64,000 nucleotides of DNA from JADLFV01 sp964471555 (GTDB lineage Bacteria; Planctomycetota; Phycisphaerae; Phycisphaerales; Phycisphaeraceae), in contig CAYYGM010000005.1 in NCBI GenBank assembly GCA_964471555.1, positions 1-64,000 on the forward strand. The letters are read 5' to 3'. Both the position numbers and the translations under genes were made by a program. The notes beneath the pieces are model-generated. The model worked only from the letters and a program-made list of their open reading frames with translations. It had not been told where the DNA came from and did no database searches. Positions 7,986 to 14,736 of this stretch are shown piece after piece; the stretch's first letter is position 1; every line of letters starts with the position of its first letter.

Positions 7986-9569
7986 TTATCTCCCTTCCAA
8001 ACGCTCAGCTAACGTGAGCGCGACATAGAACGTTTTACACTCCAGCGCCTGCCCATTCCACCTGGCAGCCGCACCGCTCGGATCGTCCTCTACGGGCAAA
8101 TCGACACGGATTCCACCTGCGGCATCCTGTACCTGTGACGTTAGATCGCTGCGACCATTGGCGATATCCACCCGTTCGAGTTTGAGCAAGGATGATCGGA
8201 CGATTTTGGGAAACGCCAGGGCAAGCTTCATTCCGCTGTCGTTGGCAAGCTGTTTGCGGACATCAGCCGCCAGATGCACAGCCAGAATAACACGGTTACC
8301 CACGGCAAATGATTCAAGCGAGCTGGCGCCGGTATCCAGTTCGGCGCGCAGGGCGGGGCGGCTTTGCACGGCGTCATAAGTTCGCATTCCGTCGCCCTGC
8401 AGCAGCGTACCCAGCGTCAACAGGCTCAGCCCGTGCGGCGACAAATCCTCTCCGCCATAAAGGGTTCGGTTTACCGCGGTCTCATGTTCTGACAATTTGG
8501 GGCTCTTGTAGGAGAAAAAAAACAGCTTGTATTTGTCTCTGTAGTCCCAATCGTGAGCCAGGGACCAATAAAGAAACCGGGGGTAGTTGTTACTAATGAA
8601 ATAGGGCTTCGGAGAGTTGGCTATTTCGGTTTGCCAAATACCGATGCGCTCGTGGCCGCGACTATCGGCCGCCTTACGCAGCGCATCGAACGATCGCGGC
8701 GGCATGTAGTGAACATCGAGAATGTCCAACGTCTGCCATGCCTGGTGACGATCGAGCAGTTCGATGAACTCCTCAATCGGCGCACCGTGTATCCATCCAC
8801 CGTAGACGACCTTTCCGCCCAATTCGCGCACGATCTTGGCCGCGGGCAGATGCACGCGCTGCATATAGGTATCAAGATCACCATCCCAGAAACCACTCTT
8901 GGGGTGGGCCTCGTTCCAGATCTGGAAATACTCAATGTTGTAGGGCGATTTTCGCAGCGCGCTCACCGCTTTGCGGACGTAGTTTTCCCAATCTTCCACA
9001 TGTTCACTGGCAAGAGGAATTTTATTCTTGCGATAATCCTTGATGACAAACACGCGGTCCAGCGCCCAGTCTCGATCGGGACCGCCGCGCGTATAGGTAC
9101 GGGCCTCGTAGTTGCCGTCCGAAAGCACTTCGATCTCACGACGCCATTGGTCGCCATAGTTTACTTCATACGGCACGTCCAATGACAAGGGTTCCGACGA
9201 CCAGCTTGTGTTGTAGCCAAGCATCACCAATGTGTCTGCGCCGCGCTGACGAAATGCTCGAATGTCCTGACAAAATTGGCTGAAATAGCTTTCATCCCAC
9301 TTGCCCGGCTCGGGCTGCCACTTCTGCCAGGATAGGCCGTCGCGGTTCCATCCCAGGGCCTTGTCCCAGAGAATCGCATTGGGCGGCTGAACCGGATTGG
9401 CCTGACATGCGCCACTGAAGTCTCGAAAAGAGGGGCCGACCCATCCGCCGTCACCCGCCAGCGCGGCTGAGACCGACGTAATCACCCAGACTACAACCAG
9501 CAGCTTTATGCCGGTCATGCCAAGGGACTTCTTGTTGGATTTCAACTTCTGCATGTCTTCGTGGACCAT
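7986..9569 (-). CDS. Secreted clan GH-A-like glycoside hydrolase, paralogue without anchor
   Basis: 527 residues. It shares the same fold signature as the hydrolase at 4427-6280: acid/base candidate E220 in QIWNEAHPKSGFWDG and nucleophile candidate E315 in IWQTEIAN, 95 residues apart in both proteins. The shared motif KVVYGGW also marks them as paralogues. The signal segment is MTGIKLLVVVWVITSVSAALA; the annotated ATG at 9569 lies 17 codons before it, and none of the possible starts has a clear ribosome site. Unlike its paralogue it has no dockerin repeats and no PEP-CTERM tail, ending instead in a beta-rich domain. One enzyme may be surface-bound and the other free; this is inference. Confidence 0.78.
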   Translation of the reverse strand: MVHEDMQKLKSNKKSLGMTGIKLLVVVWVITSVSAALAGDGGWVGPSFRDFSGACQANPVQPPNAILWDKALGWNRDGLSWQKWQPEPGKWDESYFSQFCQDIRAFRQRGADTLVMLGYNTSWSSEPLSLDVPYEVNYGDQWRREIEVLSDGNYEARTYTRGGPDRDWALDRVFVIKDYRKNKIPLASEHVEDWENYVRKAVSALRKSPYNIEYFQIWNEAHPKSGFWDGDLDTYMQRVHLPAAKIVRELGGKVVYGGWIHGAPIEEFIELLDRHQAWQTLDILDVHYMPPRSFDALRKAADSRGHERIGIWQTEIANSPKPYFISNNYPRFLYWSLAHDWDYRDKYKLFFFSYKSPKLSEHETAVNRTLYGGEDLSPHGLSLLTLGTLLQGDGMRTYDAVQSRPALRAELDTGASSLESFAVGNRVILAVHLAADVRKQLANDSGMKLALAFPKIVRSSLLKLERVDIANGRSDLTSQVQDAAGGIRVDLPVEDDPSGAAARWNGQALECKTFYVALTLAERLEGR

Positions 9570-9605
9570 GTGGTTCTGCGTGTCGTGATGAGGATGCGGC
9601 GCGGA

Positions 9606-10403
9606 TTACGGAAGCCGAGCCAGGTTGTCTTTGCCTTTGTCGTAGGCCGAGATAAAGCTGGGGGCGTAATACGGAAAATCCATGATCTGGAACGACTTGC
9701 CCTCGTCGTTGACTCGTTCCCGCGACCAAGACTCAGCGTGCCCGTCGGAGTAGCTGGCATTGGCGAGGGTATCATTCATGTGCTCGAATGGATAGCCGCC
9801 GTTAACGATCTGCAGTTGCCCGTTGTAGTTGAACAGTGCGCGGTCTGTATACAACGTCACGCCGCTGCCCAAGCGGTTCAATTCCAAGTGCGAGCTATGA
9901 GGGTCTGCCGGGTCGTATTCCACATGCGTGTCGCTCCACCCGTAGGCGTTAGCTCGGCGCCCGTAGTAGGACACCTTAACCGCACCGGATGGGCCGGTGG
10001 TCCAAGCGTCCTTAAACTCCGTATAGCGATCTTCAGGAAAGGACGGACAATAGCCGTTGATCGGCTGCAGATAACCCATGTCATACAGTTGGCCGATCCC
10101 GAACCATCGGAGATTGTTGCGTGCGTAATGGCCACCCGCACTGCTTAGATACAACCATGCCTGCTGGTCATCGGCCGCATAGGACGTGGCTGATGTGCCG
10201 ATCTGGCGAAGATTACTCAGGCAAGTCATGTGTTTGGCGGACTCTCGCGCGTTCCGCAAGGCCGGCAGAAGTATTGATATTAAAAGTGCAATAATTGAAA
10301 CCACCACCAGTAATTCAATCAGAGTAAACCCTGATATTGCGACAGTTTTCTGCTCGCCATGAGCTTGCCATTGAGGACGTCGAATTGTGGAGCAGTATGA
10401 CAT
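9606..10403 (-). CDS. Type II secretion-like pseudopilin, prepilin N-methylation motif
   Basis: 265 residues from the ATG at 10403, which is preferred over an upstream ATG (10430) because AGGAG lies 10 bases before it. The prepilin cleavage site and hydrophobic helix are clear: GFTLIELLVVVSIIALLIS. The following CLSNLRQIG motif and the C-terminal SDGHAESW signature are typical of the abundant planctomycete pseudopilin-like proteins. Here the conserved histidine to DG spacing is 11 rather than the usual 9 (EHMNDTLANASYSDG). It is probably processed by a prepilin peptidase and held in the inner membrane or a pseudopilus. It lies directly upstream of the GH-A-like gene and next to its own paralogue. 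Confidence 0.85.
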   Translation of the reverse strand: MSYCSTIRRPQWQAHGEQKTVAISGFTLIELLVVVSIIALLISILLPALRNARESAKHMTCLSNLRQIGTSATSYAADDQQAWLYLSSAGGHYARNNLRWFGIGQLYDMGYLQPINGYCPSFPEDRYTEFKDAWTTGPSGAVKVSYYGRRANAYGWSDTHVEYDPADPHSSHLELNRLGSGVTLYTDRALFNYNGQLQIVNGGYPFEHMNDTLANASYSDGHAESWSRERVNDEGKSFQIMDFPYYAPSFISAYDKGKDNLARLP

Positions 10404-10473
10404 GATGCGTGAACTCCTATTGTTCGACATTAATTGCCGCTCGATACATAGTCAGAATAGATAACGAGGCCCG

Positions 10474-11283
10474 CTATAGCACACGGACGATGTTGTCATG
10501 GCCCTTGTCGTAAGCAGAAATACAATTTCCCAGGTAATACGGAGATATCACGACGGCAGTGGATTTGGCTTCGGTCATGATGCGCTGGCGGGTCCAGGAT
10601 TCGGCATGGCCGTCTATGTAGCTGGCGTTGCCCGTTGTATCGCTCAGATGTTCCATGGGATATCCACCGTTGACGATGCCCATGGGGCCAATGAAATTGA
10701 ACAATGCACGATCAGTGAGCAGTGTGACACCCGAGCCTAGTCGATTGAGTTCCAGATGTAGACTGAGCTGATCGCCCGTTTTGTATTGCACGTAGGAGTC
10801 GGCGAAGCCTGAGGCGGGATTCCCGCGGCGGTTGTAGTAGGACACCTTGACTTCACCCGATGGGCCAGCCTGCCAGGCATCCTTGTACTGTTCATACCGG
10901 TCCTCGGAGAACGACGGGCAATACCCGGATATTGGCGGCACATAGCCCATCATGAACAACTGCCCTACACCGAACCAATGGAGATTATTGCGGGCATAAT
11001 GCCCCCCCGCCGGGCTAAGGTACATCCAGGCGTCGAGTGAATCCGTGGCATAGGAGGCGCTGGCGACGCCGAGTTGACGCAGATTGCTCAGGCAAGTGGC
11101 ATGCTTGGCAGCCTCCCGAGCGCTGCGCAGCGCGGGCAGCAAAATGGAAATCAGCACGGCGATAATCGAAACGACGACCAGCAGCTCAATCAGCGTAAAC
11201 CCAATGCGGGGATGCATCGCGATGTGCCATTCTGGAATCGGTGACGCATCGTCCGGGTGCTGGATGCGTGAGGAAGGAAGCAT
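10474..11283 (-). CDS. Type II secretion-like pseudopilin, paralogue
   Basis: 269 residues from the ATG at 11283, preceded by a GAGAG purine run; a longer frame reaches 11325 without a ribosome site. It has the GFTLIELLVVVSIIAVLIS prepilin segment and is similar along its length to the neighbouring pseudopilin: CLSNLRQLG, SPAGGHYARNNL, GYCPSFSEDRY and SYIDGHAESW. The gene therefore arose by tandem duplication. Pseudopilins of this type are found in large numbers in planctomycetes, often beside secreted enzymes, but their function is mostly unknown. In this locus they may serve export or surface display of the nearby hydrolases, which is inference. Confidence 0.84.
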   Translation of the reverse strand: MLPSSRIQHPDDASPIPEWHIAMHPRIGFTLIELLVVVSIIAVLISILLPALRSAREAAKHATCLSNLRQLGVASASYATDSLDAWMYLSPAGGHYARNNLHWFGVGQLFMMGYVPPISGYCPSFSEDRYEQYKDAWQAGPSGEVKVSYYNRRGNPASGFADSYVQYKTGDQLSLHLELNRLGSGVTLLTDRALFNFIGPMGIVNGGYPMEHLSDTTGNASYIDGHAESWTRQRIMTEAKSTAVVISPYYLGNCISAYDKGHDNIVRVL

Positions 11284-11359
11284 TCGGTCGACTCTCTTTG
11301 TATTCCGACTCTCGATGCCAAACATGCCGGCCCGGGTTAACGTGCCGACATGGATATTG

Positions 11360-12193
11360 TTAATAACGCTTACGAAGAGCCATCGCCAACAACCCAGCGC
11401 TTGTGAGGGCTATGCCGGCCGGTTCGGGCACTAACACGACGTCTTCCCAAGTCGTGCCCAATCTGATTTCATCGACCATTCCGGTGAAGTTGGCGTCGGT
11501 ACCCAGAGTGATATGCAACCGGGTGAGCACCGAGAGCGTGTCGCCGGTGTCTATCGCAGTCCAGGTCACGGGCTCGGATGCATCCGCGGTGTCGCTGGGC
11601 CCATACACCTTGATATAGGATTCGTCCGGTGTTCCGGCGGCGTGTGTGACAAGCTTGGACACCAGCAGGTATGTATCTCCACTGGTAATGCTTCCGCCGA
11701 AGATTGCACCAGTCACCGTGTCCACGAAAAACTGCGTGCCATTGGCCATTGCCATGCGGTGGCGCAGGGTGCCGGTATCTGTCGAGAAACTTACCTGTAC
11801 GGTCTGGTTGGAGCTGGCCGTGCTGTCGCGGCGCAGTAGCATGCTTAGATAGACCGTCTGTTCAAGGTTCATGTCAATGGGCGAGTTGAGGATGCGATAG
11901 ACCTCGCCGCCACGACCGGCAATCCGACTACCTATGGGAGTGAAAGCATAAGCACTGGTGCTGAGCGAAACGCCGTCGTTACTCAAGTGCAGGAAATCCG
12001 CATCGCCGTCGGACCAGCCGGCCGCGAAGCCGGTACCACCATTCATGCCATCGATGGCCGTGCCAATATAATCGAAGCCGTCGTAAGCCAGAAGCGCCGC
12101 CTGTGTGGCATTGCCCGCTTCCAACGCCAGTATCAGACACGCTGAAGCCACCACAGCACCGAGCATCCTTCTGTATTTCTCCATCCGTCTCAT
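11360..12193 (-). CDS. PEP-CTERM exported protein, jelly-roll type
   Basis: 277 residues with AAAGG 8 bases before the ATG. A signal peptide (MLGAVVASACLILALEAGNATQA region) precedes a beta-rich domain starting LLAYDGFDY and containing GWSDGD, FVDTVTGA and MVDEIRLGTTWEDV. This layout resembles the concanavalin/LamG-like jelly-roll proteins with PEP-CTERM anchors. The tail is VPEPAG followed by a hydrophobic stretch and RKRY, an exosortase-type sorting signal. It is nearly the same protein as its neighbour at 12358-13428 but lacks the dockerin-like repeats. A carbohydrate-binding role at the cell surface fits the locus but is not shown by the sequence. Confidence 0.82.
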   Translation of the reverse strand: MRRMEKYRRMLGAVVASACLILALEAGNATQAALLAYDGFDYIGTAIDGMNGGTGFAAGWSDGDADFLHLSNDGVSLSTSAYAFTPIGSRIAGRGGEVYRILNSPIDMNLEQTVYLSMLLRRDSTASSNQTVQVSFSTDTGTLRHRMAMANGTQFFVDTVTGAIFGGSITSGDTYLLVSKLVTHAAGTPDESYIKVYGPSDTADASEPVTWTAIDTGDTLSVLTRLHITLGTDANFTGMVDEIRLGTTWEDVVLVPEPAGIALTSAGLLAMALRKRY

Positions 12194-12357
12194 CTCAATT
12201 TACCTTTCAATGTACACACGTGGGAATTTAAGATCCGCTGCAAAATGTGCTGATTAGACGATGCGTCACACGTCACTTTTCTAACACCTCCTTGGCTGGA
12301 ATCAGCCATGCGTTGACGACGGGCACATGCAAGTGGTGCTGACATACTGCCGGTCGC

Positions 12358-13428
12358 TTAATGTCGCGTGCGTTTGTAGAACAAGCTCAGCAATCCGCCA
12401 CAGGTCAGCAACAACGACACCGGCTCGGGAATGATCACACCAGCGAGTTCGCGCGCCTGATCGAATCCCACATCCGGCGAGGTGCCAAACCCCCAGTTGT
12501 CGCCAATGATCTGAAGGTCGGCCAAGTTGACGATGTTGTCACCGGTGAAGTCAGCTTCGGACCAGGCAGCCGAGGTGGACTGCCAGTTGTCACCAAGGAT
12601 CTGCAGGTCTGCCAGATTGACCATGCCGTCACCGTTGGCGTCGCCGGGATGGAATGATGCGGCGACCTGTACCACATCTTCCCAGGTTGTGCCGATACGA
12701 ATTTCATCGACCATACCGGTGAAATTGGCGTCAGTGCCCAATGTAATGTGCAGGCGAGTGCAGTAGGAGAGCGTTTCGCCAGTATCCGAGGCCGTCCAAG
12801 TCACGGTTTCTGAGGATTCCGCGGTCTCGCTCGGGCCATAGACTTTGATATATGATTCATCCGGTGTACCTGTAGCATGCGTAACCAGTTTGGAGACCAA
12901 CAAAAAGGTTTCGCCGCTGGTGATCTCAGCGCCAAACTGCGCGCCGGTTACCGTGTCCACGAAGAACTGCGTGCCGTTGGCCATAGCCATGCGGTGGCGT
13001 AGCGTGCCCGCATCTGTGGACAGGCTGATCTGGACAATCTGGTTTGACGCGGCCGTGCTGTCACGGCGCAAGAGCATGCTGAAATAGATGGTCTGTTCGA
13101 GATTCATGTCGATCGGATTGTCGAAGATGCGATACACCTCACCGCCTCGACCAGCAATGCGGCTGCCCACCGGTGCAAATGAATAGGCACTTGAGATGAG
13201 CGAAACGCCATCGTTACTCAGGTGCAGGAAATCCGCGTCGCCGTCTGACCAGCCGGCGGCAAAACCGAACCCGCCGTTCATGCCGTCGATGGCCGTTCCC
13301 GTGTAATCGAACCCGTCGTACGCAAGCAGGGTCGCCCGCGCCGTTGAGCCGGCCAATCCCAGAAAGATGATTAGGGTCAGGACGCCACTTTGTTGCAGGA
13401 CCTTAGCATTCCTCCAAGAATCAGACAT
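12358..13428 (-). CDS. PEP-CTERM exported protein with dockerin-like repeats, jelly-roll type
   Basis: 356 residues. The ATG at 13428 is chosen over 13461 because GAGGAG lies 7 bases upstream. The N-terminal 260 residues match the protein at 11360-12193 almost motif for motif (GGFGFAAGWSDGDADFLHL, FVDTVTGA). Two dockerin-like repeats follow (GDANGDGMVNLADLQILG and a second with NIVNLADLQIIG), then IPEPVSLLL and KRTRH, the PEP-CTERM signal. The pair thus differs mainly by gain or loss of the dockerin-like segment, the same difference seen between the two GH-A-like hydrolases of this locus. The gene is just downstream of the regulator gene and leftward like it. Confidence 0.83.
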   Translation of the reverse strand: MSDSWRNAKVLQQSGVLTLIIFLGLAGSTARATLLAYDGFDYTGTAIDGMNGGFGFAAGWSDGDADFLHLSNDGVSLISSAYSFAPVGSRIAGRGGEVYRIFDNPIDMNLEQTIYFSMLLRRDSTAASNQIVQISLSTDAGTLRHRMAMANGTQFFVDTVTGAQFGAEITSGETFLLVSKLVTHATGTPDESYIKVYGPSETAESSETVTWTASDTGETLSYCTRLHITLGTDANFTGMVDEIRIGTTWEDVVQVAASFHPGDANGDGMVNLADLQILGDNWQSTSAAWSEADFTGDNIVNLADLQIIGDNWGFGTSPDVGFDQARELAGVIIPEPVSLLLTCGGLLSLFYKRTRH

Positions 13429-13461
13429 GACAAGACTCCTCATTACATGGCCCAAGAACAC

Positions 13462-14574
13462 TCATGCACTCATACAGCGGATACTTTGCCGCTCCACCAG
13501 TTGCGGCTTTTCCTGCAGTGTTTCATATGGCAGTTGGGGATTTTCGAGTCGGCGCTGAATTCGCGTGTATATGGCTTCGGCGTAGTGGTCTGACGTGACC
13601 CCCACCATGGTCAGCCAATCACAGTGACGGGCGTCGAGGTCCGGGTTGTCCACGACAAGCAGACTCAAATCATCGGGCACCGAAATGCCCGCCGCCTCGC
13701 AGGCCTCAAGAATGCCCACGGCACTGGCCTGGCTCCAAACCAGCAACGCGGTGAACGGCAGCTTTCCGTCAAATCTTGCCAGCAAGCGGTCAAAACTACT
13801 TCGCACTTTTCCGGTGGACCATTCGCCCTGCTGAGTTTGGGGTATTACGACCATCTCGTCCGTGATTTTCAAACCCCTGCTGTCCATCTGTAATCGAAAA
13901 GCATCCAGGCGAGGCCGGATTTGAGCTACCGGTTCACCACTGGCGAAGCCGATCTCTCGATGTCCCATGCCGGCCAGATGATCGAGAGCCAGCTTGATGG
14001 ACTGGTAGTAATCCGTGCCGATCACATCCACATCAACGCCCATAAATCGGGAGCTGGCCACAAAGACCGCATTGGTGCGCTCACGCAGAAAGGCAAGCAG
14101 AGAAACCGGTATCGCCGGGTCATGCGTCTGCAGCACGTAAGCGTCAGCATCCTTGCCGGACTTCAGAAGATCAAGAGCATGATTTGCATCGCTGTAGGTG
14201 ACCACCAGAGATCGGTGACCGTGTTCGACAAGCTGACGATGCAGTTTCTGGGTCAGTTCGTTATTGCGTCGGCTGGGATAGTCTTCACGCAGGATGCATA
14301 CGGTGCGCAACGCTGCTGCACCCTGGACCGCGATGTTCTTCATCACGAAGGTTCCACGACCGACTTGAGATGAAACAATGCCCTGTTCTTCCATGCGACG
14401 GATGGCATTGCGGATGGTCAGTTGGCTGACGCCATAGAGGTCTGTGAGTTGACGAACGGTGGGCAGTTGTTTGCCCCGGCCCAGTCGAGCGGCTTCTGCC
14501 ATCAGTTTTTCAAGGACGCCGTCCGCCAGTGAGACGCCATGCTTGACCAAAGATGAGGAAGTATGTGCAGACAC
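13462..14574 (-). CDS. GntR/LacI-type transcriptional regulator
   Basis: 370 residues from a GTG at 14574. The frame is open to an ATG at 14613, but that ATG lies just upstream of the likely transcription start; the GTG has GGAG 6 bases before it. The N-terminal winged helix (LPTVRQLTDLYGVSQLTIRNAIRRMEEQGIVSS, shown here by its halves LPTVRQLTDLYGVSQ and TIRNAIRRMEEQGIV) is GntR type. The rest is a LacI-like periplasmic-binding fold for a sugar ligand (DHLAGMGHREIGFASG, LLVVDNPDLDARH). This architecture is that of AraR-type regulators. It is divergent from the GH38 gene, and its operator is probably the inverted repeat between them, so it likely controls this carbohydrate locus and itself. 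Confidence 0.88.
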   Translation of the reverse strand: MSAHTSSSLVKHGVSLADGVLEKLMAEAARLGRGKQLPTVRQLTDLYGVSQLTIRNAIRRMEEQGIVSSQVGRGTFVMKNIAVQGAAALRTVCILREDYPSRRNNELTQKLHRQLVEHGHRSLVVTYSDANHALDLLKSGKDADAYVLQTHDPAIPVSLLAFLRERTNAVFVASSRFMGVDVDVIGTDYYQSIKLALDHLAGMGHREIGFASGEPVAQIRPRLDAFRLQMDSRGLKITDEMVVIPQTQQGEWSTGKVRSSFDRLLARFDGKLPFTALLVWSQASAVGILEACEAAGISVPDDLSLLVVDNPDLDARHCDWLTMVGVTSDHYAEAIYTRIQRRLENPQLPYETLQEKPQLVERQSIRCMSA

Positions 14575-14606
14575 AGCAAACTCCAAGATGAGCCCCCTCG
14601 AATCAA

Positions 14607-14642
14607 TTGACACAATATAGTGTTATGTGTAACATATGTCAA
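14607..14642. promoter_or_regulatory. Face-to-face divergent promoters with central operator
   Basis: On the plus strand TTGACA (14607-14612) is followed by a 17-base spacer and TAACAT (14630-14635). On the minus strand TTGACA (complement of 14637-14642) is followed by a 17-base spacer and TATATT (complement of 14614-14619). The two promoters occupy the same 36 bases. Inside both spacers lies the inverted repeat TGTTA-TGTG-TAACA (14621-14634), a plausible site for the adjacent GntR-type regulator. One bound dimer would block both the mannosidase and the regulator promoters. The hexamers are seen in the sequence; binding is inference. Confidence 0.7.
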
Positions 14643-14736
14643 TATTGATTTTGCGGGCGGAGGTGGCGACGGTTTTATTTCTGTAAATTAATGTTTAATA
14701 GATTTTTACGATGTTTTTTGGTTGGAGTCGCCCGGG

